Below are positions 23,201 to 34,360 of a stretch of DNA of 64,000 bases, in pieces. How positions within the stretch are numbered: position 1 is the first letter of the stretch; each line of letters begins with the position of its first letter. This DNA is from Multifurca ochricompacta. Lineage: Eukaryota > Basidiomycota > Agaricomycetes > Russulales > Russulaceae. A program made the position numbers and the translations under genes. The notes under the pieces are model-generated. The model saw nothing but the letters and a program-made list of their open reading frames with translations, was not told the origin of the DNA and did not search any database. Where the stretch lies: positions 124,001 through 188,000 of the forward strand of contig WTXG01000038.1 in the NCBI GenBank assembly GCA_022496185.1, read 5' to 3'.

Positions 23201-23729
23201 CCAATGGAAGGAACTACGACAATCGGCCAATGAGAATCTACTGAAGGCACAAGAGCTCCTATTGGCACTGCCTCACAAATTCACACCTTATCAAGCCAAT
23301 GATTGGGTCTGGCTCGAAGGGAAGAACATTCACACGTCACATCCCTCTGCTAAACTAGCGCCCCGACGTCACGGACCTTTCCAAATCAGGAGGAAACTGT
23401 CAGACGTTTCATATGAACTTAAACTCCCTGAGAAATGGAAGATCCACCCGGTCTTCCATGCACGGCTATTGACTCCGTACAAGGAAACTTCCATGCATGG
23501 TGGAAACTTCCCAAGACCACCACCTGACCTTGTTGATGGAGAAGCGGAGTGGGAAGTGGATCGCATACTGGACTCATCCCGAAGAGGCCGAGGGCGCAAG
23601 TTACATTACCTGATCAAGTGGAAAGGGTTCCCAGACTCTGACAGTTCGTGGGAGCCTGCCGGAAATATCTTCGCCCCGACCCTTATCACGGAGTTCCATT
23701 TACGACACCCCCAAGCGCCCAGAACATAG
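20223..23729 (+). CDS. pol: Gy3 Pol: protease, RT, RNase H, integrase, chromodomain
   Basis: About 1168 codons, fully open, entered by a -1 shift at the end of gag (first listed codon TTG is not a start). Protease has the D-S-G triad at residues 46-48. RT has YMDD at 399-402. RNase H begins around D549 (VDASHFANG). Integrase has an H-H-C-C finger around 752-800 (HHDLPSAGHPG, CAACQ) and catalytic D824, D885 and E921, with the classic 35-residue spacing between the last two. A C-terminal chromodomain (about 1108-1160; EWEVDRILDSS, YLIKWKGF) marks a chromovirus that may target modified histones. Every catalytic residue I checked is present. Confidence 0.95.
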   Translation: MTGSTPSAWARALHVTSVYTSRFKSLKIPVHFETTQKTADRDILVDSGATDNFISQRLVKVLGLGTLLLPQEKNIWNIDGTANKAGRITHYTDLNIQVGEDTKTIRFLVTDLGAEDLILGYPWLAAFEPKINWTDATMSKEFYPVVVTSLGYDYAVRHPAIRAIVMGEQATWDDLEPSDQVYCYTTKASELAQKAMEGQKAKTFENTVPKEYQRHYKVFSEEESQRFPPSRPWDHAIDFMPDTPPAIDCKIYPLSQKEQEALTAFLEEHLAKGYIRPSKSPYASPFFFIKKKDGKLRPVQDYRRINAYTIRNTYPLPLIPELIDTMRSKALFSKMDIRWGYNNIRIREGDQEKAAFKTNQGLFEPNVMFFGLTNSPATFQAMMNHIFRELILTGEVVVYMDDILVATKDDLSHHRARVHQVLDILHDHDLYLKPAKCSFEQKSVEYLGVILEGGRVRMDPVKVQGIREWPTPTSIKDVRSFIGFCNFYRRFVKGFSGIARPLNNLLKKDTPWHWDAPQQEAFEQIKGIIGTEPVLIQPDLNQPFELEVDASHFANGAVLYQRDDAQILHPVAYYSETFSPAERNYDIWDRELLAIVKALRHWRPYLAGASHKTIIHTDHSNLLYWKEPHKISRRVAREVLELEEYNFTLKHIAGSRNARADALSRRPDMHTGEDDNNNIVVLPEEVFARTAIVSLHDMDLWAQVSQNMNQELCRSWANAHNLKEINGLWWKDGDRLVVTGGDNIKRGVIHFHHDLPSAGHPGIANTYTLTKRDYWWPNMKRDVEDYVKGCAACQANKVNTHPTVPPIYPITPTASTPFQTIAMDFIVKLPESQGFDSILTITDHDCSKAALFIPCKETITAEGVAKLYLDHVYRHYGLPQKVISDRDTRFTSTFARALCKTLNITQNISTAYHPQTDGQSERTNQWLEQYLRFWCNRRQDDWAQWLSTAEFAHNSWPNGTTKTTPFSLIMGWTPRTTWVDKPTNVPSVTQRIDQWKELRQSANENLLKAQELLLALPHKFTPYQANDWVWLEGKNIHTSHPSAKLAPRRHGPFQIRRKLSDVSYELKLPEKWKIHPVFHARLLTPYKETSMHGGNFPRPPPDLVDGEAEWEVDRILDSSRRGRGRKLHYLIKWKGFPDSDSSWEPAGNIFAPTLITEFHLRHPQAPRT

Positions 23730-23808
23730 TTAAAAGAGTTGATTCTTCGCTTAGACGGACCCCCCCAGAACCACACTTCACTAGCAACGTTCTACTACCC
23801 ACTCAAAC

Positions 23809-25001
23809 ATGTCCTCTTCCTTCATCGCTGCCTCCGCTGCCATTGACGCCTTCGCCACCACTACTGTGGTTGTGGAAGCTTTCCCGTCCGCTCACCCCTC
23901 CACTCGTCCCTCCTCCCCTATCGACTATGAAGCCGCAGAAGAACGAGTAAAAAACCAGTCACCAAACCCCAACGACGACTTTGACCACTCTGAAGAACCA
24001 CACCCGAATGACCTCGTCGGCATGGAACAGGATGACGACGTTCCCGAATTCCCCTTCTTCACCAACAATCCGAACTCATCTATGTACTTCCCGCTTGAGA
24101 TCACAATGGCGGATGGAACAAAAAAGATAGCTAAGTACATCTTTTACACCAATGGAGGGATGGACGTCGCAGGATGTATGAAGAAAGACGGACCCGTTTA
24201 CGGGGCCCCCGTCTATTTGGAGGAGCGGTACACTGGGCGTCTCCACCACACGATGAGTGACGAACAGCTGGGACATCTCGCGGCTGACGACCCCCGAGCA
24301 TTTGCGATTGACGAGGTGATGAACGATATGCGCCTTCCGCGTCTCAAGGCTGAAGTAATGAGACTGCGGAAACCCTTGCACTGCGCACGACGTTGAACAC
24401 CCAGTACAAGGAATATGCGAAACAAATGACGAGGCTTACAAGAGGGATGTTCCAAGTGGAACAAGAGTTAACGGAGATCCGAAAGAGATTAGAGAAGGGG
24501 GATGCGTACCAAACCATCGCGGAAAGGTACGCAGACACTTATGCACGGCCCCTCCCACCACGATCACTAGGAGCCGCACCACAACTGCTGCCAAACCGGT
24601 TTGAGATGCCGCGACTGCACGAAAACCCCCGAGGCGAGACGTGCTGGCGATGTGACAGCAGATATCACATTAGCTGGAACTGCCCCCTTAATCGCAAATG
24701 GTGTCGTCACTGCCGCAGTAACCTACACTGGAGCCGGTTCTGCATTTTCCGCCGTATGGGGGTCGCCCCGACGATTGTCAACCCTTCGGGGTGGTGTGGT
24801 AAATGCCTACGCCACAATGCAGGCCATCGCGAACTAGACTGCCCAGTCTACGACATGTGCCCCCAGTGCGGACGACGTGGCCCATATGGCTTCCTACGCA
24901 CACATCAATGCGCGGCTGACGAGACGTATACCATAACGGATCGAAACTTAGCAGACGATTATGTGGACCTGGTGCAGGATGATGATGGTGCGCGTTTCTA
25001 G
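23809..25001 (+). pseudogene. Gy3 ORF3, zinc-knuckle protein, single frameshift
   Basis: ATG-initiated third ORF 79 bp after pol, about 395 codons, broken by a one-base deletion near 24370 compared with Gy4. The N-terminal half has a low-complexity acidic start and then a conserved block (FPLEITMADGT, KYIFYTNGGMDVA, GAPVYLEERYTGRLHH) I do not recognise. A helical, charged segment (QVEQELTEIRKRLEKGD) follows. The C-terminal half has two CCHC knuckles (CWRCDSRYHISWNC and CRHCRSNLHWSRFC) and two further Cys/His clusters (CGKC...HRELDC, CPQCG...THQC). It looks like a nucleic-acid-binding, Gag-like accessory protein. No signal peptide or membrane segment is seen. The same ORF occurs in Gy4. Confidence 0.82.
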
Positions 25002-25019
25002 CTGGGTCAGCTCGAACCA

Positions 25020-25032
25020 GAAAGGAGGGTGA
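25020..25032 (+). promoter_or_regulatory. Gy3 polypurine tract
   Basis: GAAAGGAGGGTGA directly before the 3' LTR. Equivalent tracts precede the 3' LTRs of Gy4, LARD1 and Gy5. Confidence 0.85.
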
Positions 25033-25620
25033 TGTTACGACCAGGACCCAGTCCTCCACTTTTCTTTACCCTCCCCAACACGGACCCTTCCCTTCCGCCC
25101 ACCCTTCACTTCCTAATCACGTCCCCGTCCTGGGACCCCTCACGTGCACTACTTCCTTCTCCGTGACCGCCATTTGTACATATTGACGTGCTGTTTATAC
25201 TTGCTTATGCTTTCCCTTATCTCTTATCTCCTTATCTCTAAGACCGGACACTTACTTAATTCCCTATCAGAAGCTCGGCTCTATGCCCTCCGCTTTCGTA
25301 TATTTGGGCCCACATGACTCCAATATCTTATCATTAGACGCTCATTCGATTACGTATATAAGTCCGCTGTAACTACACTGTAGACTTCAGACTCGACTTA
25401 TTGAATACATCGGTGCTTGTCTTCTGGACTCTCCCTTGGACGCTTTGACTCGACCCTCTCAAGTACTTCTGGTACTTTCCGCTTACCATCGTCTTAGAGA
25501 ACAGCCTCTTCGACTTTGACCTCTCATATACTACTCAAAGGGATCTTATTGGTCTCTTATCTGATCACGAACGAACGCTGTCACACAAGTCGTGTGGAAC
25601 GTCCCGCACCAGACGTAACA
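25033..25620 (+). mobile_element. Gy3 3' LTR
   Basis: 588 bp. Differences from the 5' LTR seen by eye are C/T in GGCTCTA(C/T)GCC and G/A in CACC(G/A)GACG, both at CpG positions. Confidence 0.95.
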
Positions 25621-27041
25621 AGTAGCCATAAATGAATGCGTTGTGTCTGAGTGTGTATCTCCTTGACCAGGATGGCCTGGGCCGATTGTCCGAAATGCAC
25701 GATGCAAGTAAAGAACTTGCATGCGTTTCATTTTATGGGTAACCCAGGTATCAAAACAATTATCCAGGGGTTACCCCTGCCAATTGCTATGTGTTCATCA
25801 AATTTTTTTGCATTCTGTGTGGTTATCTGACAGGCTTTTCATCAATGTTCTATAACATCCTATCTAATCATCTCTGTATACTGGATTTTAGTTGTGCTTG
25901 TATAAAATTGAAAGCAGAATAATAAAATAAAAATGGAATAATAAATTATCTTAATCTTCTGAACATAAAACAAGAGCCATTGAGGGATCTTAAGCAGCCA
26001 CAAATGAACGCATTGTGTATCTTCTTGGTCCAGGAAGGCCCGGGCCGGTTATCTGAAATGCACGATGCAAGTAAAGAACTTGCACGCATTTTCACAGGTG
26101 ACCTGCGGGTAACCCACGGGTTACCTGTACCCATAGTGACGGGTACGGGTACGGGTACAGGTACCAATGAGTATACCCCAGGGTTACCCCTGCCAATCAC
26201 TAACTGCTGCTGAGTGTCTGTTTTCACAAGGCTGACAGCTCCTCTATTTCACCCAGAATTCTCTGTCTCCATCCATGATCTGTGCCCTCTTGTGCCTTGG
26301 TGACTGGGGAATAGGGATCAGCAAGGGTTTTCATACCCGCGTGGGTAAGTGCTGCAGGTTTTGATGGGTACGGGTACGGGTATACAACTCCCAACCCGCC
26401 AGAAACCCATACCCGTGCAGCAGGTTTGGTGGGTATAAGTGGTCATCAGTCATTGACAAGATCAGCAGAAATTTAATGTTAAAATACATTTGTAGCAAAC
26501 AAATGACAAGATTTAATTTGATGTATGCTACAGGGTTTCTGTAAATATATTCTAGTGTTATCCTATGAAATATCAAAGCAGATCAACAGTGCGATGTAAA
26601 ATAAAAGTGTTATCAGTGATCCACTCTCTTGAAAATCATGATGCAACTGTTTTATTAACATGCGATCAATTCTGCCAGTCTGGCACTATCTAAAATACAC
26701 TCTAGACTACTTTAGACTATTCTATAATCTAATTATCAAATTACTTTACTGAAACAAGGCCCACATGTATCTACAGGCTGCATAGAGCAGCGACTACATT
26801 GCATTGCATGGACCAGCATATTGGTCTGATCTCCTTCCTATCAAGGAAGGTTGACTTAACAATCACGGCTTTGATTTTCCATTGGTCTGACAAGATTGTG
26901 ATCACACATAGATAACACAACAGAAACGTGTTCACAAATTAATTAGATACACAGAATATACATCTAAGATCTGACATATGATCAAATTACATCATTAAAC
27001 AAGATAACGAGATAACATGTTCATTTAATCTAGTAGCTGAT

Positions 27042-27635
27042 TGTTACAATCCCTACCGAGCAACCCCGTTTTCTTCCACCTCCCCAACAGCGACCCGTCC
27101 TTGCCACCCACTCTCCACTTCATGATCATGTCCCCATCCTGGAACCCATCACGTGCCCTGCTCCCATCCCCATGACTTACTTTGGACTTGTTGACATGCT
27201 GTATACTTATGTTTGCATTCTTTTCTCTTATCTTGTTATCCCCTTATCTTTACGTTCGGACACTTACTTAGTACCCTATCAGAAGCCCGACTTTATGCCG
27301 TCCGCTTCCGTATATTTGGGCCCACTTGACTCCGTTATCTTATCTATAGACGCCCATTCGATTACGTATATAAGTCCACTGTAACTACATTGTAGACCTC
27401 AGACTCGACTTATTGAATACATCGGTGTTTGTCTTCTGGACTTCCCTTTGAACCCTTTGACTCGACCATCTCAGTGCTTTTGGCATTCCCCACTTAACAT
27501 TGTCACTAGGGAGCAGCCCCTTTGACTTTGACTCATCCCCTTGAAAACTCCAAGAAGTCCTATTGACTTCTTATCTGAACGAACATACGAAGCTGTCGCA
27601 CAAGTCGTGCAGAACATCTCACACCGGACATAACA
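27042..27635 (+). mobile_element. Gy4 5' LTR
   Basis: 594 bp, TGTTACAATCCC to GGACATAACA. TATATAAG at 27367; AGACTCGACTT at 27401-27411 matches the reverse complement of the PBS. Confidence 0.95.
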
Positions 27636-27637
27636 TC

Positions 27638-27648
27638 AAGTCGAGTCT
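27638..27648 (+). promoter_or_regulatory. Gy4 self-priming primer binding site
   Basis: AAGTCGAGTCT, 2 nt past the LTR, identical to the Gy3 site and complementary to LTR bases 27401-27411. Confidence 0.87.
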
Positions 27649-27654
27649 CTCACA

Positions 27655-29169
27655 GTGGCTTCCAGCCGCAGTCAGACCCTCTTCCGGGAAGAACTTATCG
27701 AACGCAGAGATGAGCATAATCTTTCACAGCAAGTACTTGGCTCTGCCACCTGGAAAGACTTTGAGTCTGAGTTTGGATACTACGTCTATCACGACGGAAG
27801 ATACCAACCAGTAGAATACGACAACGAAAAGAGAGTCTGGTATCGCATCCGATACTCGGAAAGCCGACACTCTTGGGTCACTACAGGACCTGCCCCACCT
27901 GAATTTGGACTAGGTCCGTGGAGAGAAAATCCCCCGGCCATTGTCACGGACTCTGAACCAGAGGAGTACGTAGAAGAACCCAGCAAAGAAGAAGCACCAG
28001 CATTAGCAGCGACTACGTCTCTGGTTGCACCCAAAGTTGTCACAATCAGAGCCCCTGCTTTGACAACTCCCCAGATCTCGATACAATCCACAGAAACCAT
28101 CACCCCATTCTATCAATCCATGTCTACCATTGCCGCCCAACTTCCAGACCCTGCCCCACCAGCCCTGGTGGCAGCACCACCAAACATCCCTCCCCCATCT
28201 GGACGACTATCAGGAGTGTTGCCCCAGACGTTCACCGGGGACTGCTCGCAGAGCAAAAAGTTTATGTTGGAGTTCACAACCTTTAAAAACTTCAACCACG
28301 ATGTCCCACAGATCGTTAACCCATTTCAACGTGCCAATCTGTTTCTCTCCCTGATTCGGGGGGATGCGGTTGATGACTGGACTATGGAGCAACTGGAGTG
28401 GCTGAATGAACAAGTTGAGAGTGGACGTCGTACCACAAGCGAAGGTCTTTGGGAGACCATTGCTGAGCAGTTTAAAGACGCATTTACGGATGGGCAGGCC
28501 AAACAGAAGGCAGCCCGAGAGTTGAAGTCCCTTAGAATGGAAAAGGGAGAGTTAGACGCATACGTCGCCAAATTCAGAAGCCTGGTGAATAGGGCCGGCT
28601 ATGACATGGACGAAGAGGCCACATTGGACCTCTTTTTGCAAGGGCTACCCAACCCACTAGTCAAGAACATAATCCAGTTCCACCACCCCCATGACTGGGA
28701 TGGCTGGGTTGACGCTGCCCGCCGACAACAACAGGATTATCTCGATTTCCAAACACGCTTTGGGATTGACACCAAAAAGGGGAAGACGCGAGATCAATGG
28801 AAAGCTGCTTTTGGAGTAAAGCCTGCCCACCACGCCCAGAGGGATCCAAACGCCATGGATACCTCTGCTGACCGAGCCCAAGCCCGGGCAACGCTCACAG
28901 AGGATGAGCGACAAACGCTGATGAAAGAAGGACGATGCTTCCGCTGCAAAGCGCTAGGGCATATGTCTAGAGACTGTCCAAAGAAGGGGGTACGTGTCGC
29001 CGCCGCAACCACCGCAGCAGAAGCCCCCATTCAGAATAATCCCTCCTCTGTGGATAAGCGAACAAAAGAAGAAAAAGCGCAAGATATATGGGCTAACATG
29101 ATGAAGGAAAGTGAGGAAGTGCGCGCCATACTGGTAGAAAAGGCATTTGCAAAGAAGGATTTTTGTTAG
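27655..29169 (+). CDS. gag: Gy4 Gag, likely GUG-initiated
   Basis: 504 codons, open. As in Gy3 the frame has no ATG until MSTIAAQLPDP about 160 codons in. GTG at 27655 lies in ACA-GTG-G (A at -3, G at +4), and the upstream frame is closed by TAA of the LTR end. Capsid-like region and knuckle CFRCKALGHMSRDC are present. It ends GAT-TTT-TGT-TAG; pol is open in the -1 frame. An intact gag next to a dead pol could in principle still supply or compete for particle assembly. Confidence 0.88.
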   Translation: MASSRSQTLFREELIERRDEHNLSQQVLGSATWKDFESEFGYYVYHDGRYQPVEYDNEKRVWYRIRYSESRHSWVTTGPAPPEFGLGPWRENPPAIVTDSEPEEYVEEPSKEEAPALAATTSLVAPKVVTIRAPALTTPQISIQSTETITPFYQSMSTIAAQLPDPAPPALVAAPPNIPPPSGRLSGVLPQTFTGDCSQSKKFMLEFTTFKNFNHDVPQIVNPFQRANLFLSLIRGDAVDDWTMEQLEWLNEQVESGRRTTSEGLWETIAEQFKDAFTDGQAKQKAARELKSLRMEKGELDAYVAKFRSLVNRAGYDMDEEATLDLFLQGLPNPLVKNIIQFHHPHDWDGWVDAARRQQQDYLDFQTRFGIDTKKGKTRDQWKAAFGVKPAHHAQRDPNAMDTSADRAQARATLTEDERQTLMKEGRCFRCKALGHMSRDCPKKGVRVAAATTAAEAPIQNNPSSVDKRTKEEKAQDIWANMMKESEEVRAILVEKAFAKKDFC

Positions 29170-30440
29170 GCTCACACCCATCGGCCTGGGCACGAGCACT
29201 CCATGTTACCTCTGTGTATGCTAGTCGATTCAAGTCATTAAAAATACCAGTCCATTTTGAAACTACACAGAGGACGGCCGATCGAGACATTCTAGTGGAC
29301 TCTGGAGCCACGGACAATTTCATTCACCCACAGTTAATCAGAACAATGGGTCTCGGAAGGCTGGCACTTCCCCAGGAAAAGAATATCTGGAATATTGACG
29401 GAACGGCCAATCGCGCCGGAAAGATCACTCACTACATGGACCTGAAGGTTCAGGTTGGAGAGGCTATGAAGAACATTCGTTTCCTAATTACGGATCTAGG
29501 AGACGAAGATCTTATTCTGGGGTATCCGTGGCTCGCCGTGTTCGAACCCAAGATCAACTGGGCTGACGCGACAATGGATAAAGAATCGTATCCCACTATC
29601 ATCACGTCGATAGGATATGATTACGTGGTCAGACATCCAACAATAAAGGCCACAAGCACGGAAGAGGAAAACCCAGATCGCTGTTATGTCACTAAGGCAT
29701 CAGAACTAGCCCAAAAAGCAATACAAGGGCAGACAGAAAAGACGTACAGTGAAGTAGTGCCGAGTACCTACCATTGACATTGGAAGGTGTTTTCTGAAGA
29801 AGAATCCCAGCGTTTTCCACCCTCCAGACCATGGGACCACGCCATAGACCTACTCCCTGAGACGCCGACTGCGATAGATTGCAAAATCTACCCACTGTCC
29901 CAATCGGAGCAGGTGGCATTAACAGAATTCCTTGAGGAACATTTGGCAAAAGGATACATTCGCCCATCCAAGTCACAATACGCCTCGCCCTTCTTCTTCA
30001 TCAAAAAGAAGGATGGCAAACTGCGACCAGTTCAGGATTACCGGCGAATCAACGCATACACTGTGAAAAACGCCTACCCCCTGCCGCTCATCTCTGAGCT
30101 CATTGACACCATGAGGGATAAGTCCCTCTTCTCAAAGATGGACGTGCGATGGGGTTACAACAATGTTAGAATCAAGGAAGGCGACCAGTGCAAGGCAGCG
30201 TTCAAGACAAATCAAGGGTTGTTTGAGCCCAACGTCATGTTCTTCGGTCTCACGAATTCGCTGGCGACATTCCAGTCTATGATGAACCACATCTTCCGCG
30301 ATCTCATTCTCACGGGAGAAGTAGTGGTCTATATGGACAACATCCTAGTAGCCACCCCAGATAACTTGGACCATCACCAAGATCGTGTGCATCAGGTGTT
30401 GGACATATTGCACGAACATGATCTATATCTCAAACCCGCC

Positions 30441-31706
30441 TGTAACGCTCAGCAGGGCGTTCTGTGCGACATGCACCTGATTGGCTTGAGTCCACCAGTC
30501 CGGCACTAGTCAGCCACATCCGCGGCACCCGACACTGTGGGTCCGGGATCTACAACAGGCCTAGCACAACAGGGCTAGCCTCTTAGCTCCAGGATGGATA
30601 GGAAAATGTGCCATAACCAAGCACAGAGGAAGACGGGAAGAGTCAGCCAAAGGGAGCTAATCCCCTAAGGCTGTTGAGTGGGAACAGGGTCAAGCTGAGT
30701 GTGCTGAAGCCCTATAGAGCAGCAAGAAGGTTCAGAAGGAAGGGTACACACCCATTGCCAGAGGCAATGGGGGTCCCTGTAAGGATCTCAAAGGCGCAAA
30801 AGAAGGGGAAAAGGCTGTGATAGATTCTGGGGTCTAAGGTCTCTAGGCTGAAGGCCCAAGAGGTCAAATCTAGGGTTGTACAAACTGTCTACAGGGTCTT
30901 ATATACTGTATGGGGATCTGGTTTGTAGCTAATCAGGAACAGGGTCAGAGTCCTTATCATCCAACAGCAGATAAGATGTCAAATATAGTCCATGATAAGG
31001 ATAAGCCTTATCAGAAGCATAATCATGTGGGACAGCTCCACAGGAGTCATATCAGTGTGGGAGGATTCCCACCAGGGTCAGGGGTAAATGGGGAGATAAC
31101 AGGTCCCACAGGAGTCAGGGTGGATGTGGGAATACTCCCACAGGAATCAGAGAAGCGAATGATAAGCCAGATGGGCCATGTGATCAGAAAGGGGTAAATG
31201 ATCAGATGAAGATGCTGTGATCAGGGTCAGGGATCACATGGTCCAAAGTCACATGGTCAGGGATCACATGGTCAAGGATCACATGGCTAGGAGTCACATG
31301 ACTGGCAGAGGGTTAAGTACAAGCCAAAGTCGTCTAGTTGTCTGGACTGGTCAGATTGGCAGGGACAATGTCAGGGGTTCCTATGGGTGTCAAGCACAGG
31401 GACAGGGTCAGGAGCAGTGGCCAAGGCATAAGCCAAGGCAGCAAGGAAGGGTGGTGTACATCCAACAGTGTAGCAGCATAACTACCAGCAGGTTAGGTGT
31501 AAATGGCAGCATGGGAGGTCAGTCCTATGAACAATGTCACAGGAATCAGGGTAGGGTCCTGGGCACACAGGCCACAGGCATCAAGGAAGGTCCCAAGGCA
31601 ACAGGCCAAGGGCATCAAAGAGTGGTCCAGAGAAGGAGGAGATCAAGGATGGTGCAAAGAATAAGGCATGGTGTGCAGGGTCAGGAAAAAGAGTAGGGTT
31701 GTAACA
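30441..31706 (-). mobile_element. Solo LTR of the LARD1 family in Gy4 RT
   Basis: 1266 bp, exact duplication CCGCC (30436-30440 and 31707-31711), inserted within the codons for LKPAKCSF. It carries five TCACATG boxes at an exact 15-bp period (31234, 31249, 31264, 31279, 31294), matching the CATGTGA array of the LARD1 LTR. The 5S-like part of LARD1 is only weakly recognisable here. Confidence 0.94.
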
Positions 31707-32921
31707 CCGCCAAATGCTCCTTCGAACAACGGAGTGTTGAGTACCTAGGAGTCATCTTAGAGGGAGGACAAGTGTGCATGGATCCTGTTAAAGTACAAGG
31801 AATCCGGGAGTGGCCTGTGCCAACCTGTGTCAAAGATGTCCAATCATTCATCGGATTCTGTAACTTCTACCGACAATTTGTCAGGGGATTTTCAGGCATA
31901 GCACGACCATTGAACGACCTGCTGAAAAAGGATGTACCATGGCATTGGGACGCCACACAGCAGCAGGCATTTGAACAGATCAGGGACCTTGTCGGCTCAG
32001 AACCCATACTTATTCAACCAAATCTAGACCACCCCTTTGAAGTAGAAGTGGACGCCTCGCACTTTGCAAACGGGGCAGTGTTATATCAGAGAGATGCCAC
32101 ACAAGTGCTTCACCCAGTGGCATACTACTCCGAAACCTTCTCCCCAGCCGAAAGAAACTACAACATCTGGGACAGGGAACTCTTAGCCATAGTCAAGGCA
32201 CTGCGACACTGGCGACCCTACCTGGCAGGAACCCCCCACAAGACCATCATCCACACTGATCACTCCAACCTATTATACTGGAAAGAACCCCATAAAATCA
32301 GTCGACGTGTGGCACGAGAGGTCTTGGAGTTAGAAGAATACAATTTCACACTGAAACACATTGCTGGGAGTCAGAACGCCAGAGCCGACGCACTGTTGCG
32401 CAGACCAGACATGCATACAGGGGAGGATGACAATAATGACATCACTGTCCTCCCAGAAGAAGTTTTTGCAAGAACAGCTGTGGTCAGTCTCCACGATATG
32501 GACCTTTGGGCACAAGTTTCCCAAAATATGAATCAAGAGTTGTGCCTTTCATGGGCCGACACTCACAATCTGAAGAAAATCAGCGGTCTTTGGTGGAAAG
32601 ATGGGGACCGACTCGTTGTCACCGGTGGTGACAACATTAAGAGGGGGTGATCCATTTTCACCATGACCTTCCCTCCGCTGGCCATCCGGGCATTGCCAAC
32701 ACCTACGCTCTGGCCAAAAGAGACTATTGGTGGCCCAATATGAAAAAGGACATTGAAAGCTACATACAAGGATGCGCAGCGTGTCAAGCAAACAAAGTGA
32801 ATATGCATCCGAAGGTCCCACCAATGCACCCCATCACTCCCACTACATCGACTCCTTTCCAGACCATCGCCATGGACTTCATTGTCAAGCTGCCCAAATC
32901 ACAGGGCTTTGACACCATCCT

Positions 32922-33423
32922 TGTTGAACACAGAAGATGTTCGGTGATGCTTCAGGCATCAGGTGATTAGATTAGCTACTTTGTAGATTAGATTAGATAC
33001 CGGAGTTTCGGACTTTTACTATATCATTATTACTTTCTTTCTCACATTCCGCAGTAGCTGACTGATGCACCATGTAACATGTGATTTCTGTAGTGGCCAA
33101 TGGCCTTTCTCCCTCATGTTTATTGTTTGGACTTTGTCTGGCACTTGTGGACTTATTCCCAGTGCACAGACCATCCCTTGAAGAGTATATAAGGGTGTCT
33201 GATTCGTCTCTTACACTTCAGAGTTCCTTCTATCTCTGAAGTGTAAGTCCCATCTACTTTACTCTCTACTTCCTTTAGACTAACGCTCTATGTAGTACTT
33301 GTCTTTTCTAGGTCAGTAGTGTAGTAATATAGAGTTCCTTCTATCTCTGAAGTTACTTGTCTTTTCTAGCCTAACCCGCTAACTCACTTACAGTCAGTAT
33401 GCTGCGCACATGCCTGTTTCACA
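32922..33423 (+). mobile_element. Solo LTR, S500 family, copy 2
   Basis: 502 bp, TGTTGAACACAG to CTGTTTCACA, exact duplication ATCCT (32917-32921 and 33424-33428), splitting the integrase region at DTIL-TITDHD. It retains the 14-bp inverted repeat downstream of the TATA box. Confidence 0.94.
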
Positions 33424-33773
33424 ATCCTTACAATCACAGACCATGATTGCTCCAAAGCAGCCCTCTTCATTCCCTGTAACGAAACCATCACAGCCGAAGG
33501 AGTGGCAAAACTATACCTGAACCATGTGTACTGTCACTACGGACTCCCTAAGAAGATCATTTCTGACCGAGACACATGTTTTACATCGACGTTTGCGAAG
33601 GCCCTATGCAAAACGTTAGACATCACACAGAACATATCGACGGCATACCATCCACAAACAGATGGACAGTCCGAGCGGACAAACCAATGGTTGGAACAGT
33701 ATCTCTGGTTTTGGTGCAACAGCAGACAGGATGACTGGGCAGATTGGCTGTCGACCGCAGAATTCACTCATAA

Positions 33774-34360
33774 TGTTATGTCCGGTGTGAGACGTTCTGC
33801 ACAACTTGTGCGACAGCGTGGTTCAAGGGTGTCAGATAAGAGACCAATAAGGCTTCTTGGAGTTTCAAGGGAAAGAGTCAAAGTCGAAGGGGCTGTTCCC
33901 TAAGACGATGTTAAGCGGAAAGTGCCGAAAGCACTGAGACAGATGAGTCAGAGGATCAAGGGAGAGTCCAAAAGACAAACACCGATGTATTCAATAAGTC
34001 GAGTCTGAGGTCTACAGGGTAGCTACAGCGGACTTATATACGTAATTCAGTGGGCGTCTATGAGATAAGAACTTAGAGTCAAGTGGGCCCGAATATCCAA
34101 AAGCGGAGGGCGTAGAGCCTGGCTTCTGATAGGGAACTAAGTAAGTGTCCGGTTGTAAGATAAGAAGATAACGAGATAAAGGGGGCAAGCATAGGTAAAC
34201 AGTACATATACAGGTCCAAACAACGGTCACGGGGATGGAAGCAGCGCATGTGAGGGATCCCACGAAGGAGAGGTAATGAGGAAGTGTAAGGTCAGTGGGC
34301 GAGTGGGGTCTCTGTTGGGGAGGGTAAAGAAGATAGGGCTGCTGGGCCCTGGTTGTAACA
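33774..34360 (-). mobile_element. Solo LTR of the Gy3/Gy4 family inside Gy4
   Basis: 587 bp, exact duplication CATAA (33769-33773 and 34361-34365), inserted in integrase at EFTHN-SWPNG. Read on the minus strand it matches the Gy3/Gy4 LTR along its length, including TATATAAG and AGACTCGACTT. A relative of the host element inserted here and then recombined to a solo LTR. Confidence 0.94.

Larger units (their letters stand above)
18105..25620 (+). mobile_element. Gy3, full-length Ty3/gypsy chromovirus, youngest autonomous copy
   Basis: 7516 bp with 588-bp LTRs that differ by eye at only about two positions, and the exact duplication AGTAG (18100-18104 and 25621-25625). Order: LTR, PBS, gag, pol (-1 frame), ORF3, PPT, LTR. 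Gag and pol are completely open; ORF3 has one single-base frameshift. Inserted in hAT-1c. It is the best candidate here for recent or current activity. Confidence 0.96.
8754..26202 (+). mobile_element. hAT-1c, carrying hAT-2/Gy2 and Gy3
   Basis: Ends TAGTGATTGTCA and TGCCAATCACTA, with near-exact duplications ACTGCTGT (8746-8753) and ACTGCTGC (26203-26210). Subtracting hAT-2 (8838-17305) and Gy3 (18105-25620) with their duplications leaves 1452 bp, the standard hAT-1 length. The one mismatch in the 8-bp duplication suggests it is older than the copy at 45575. It interrupts the hAT transposase relic. Confidence 0.9.
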
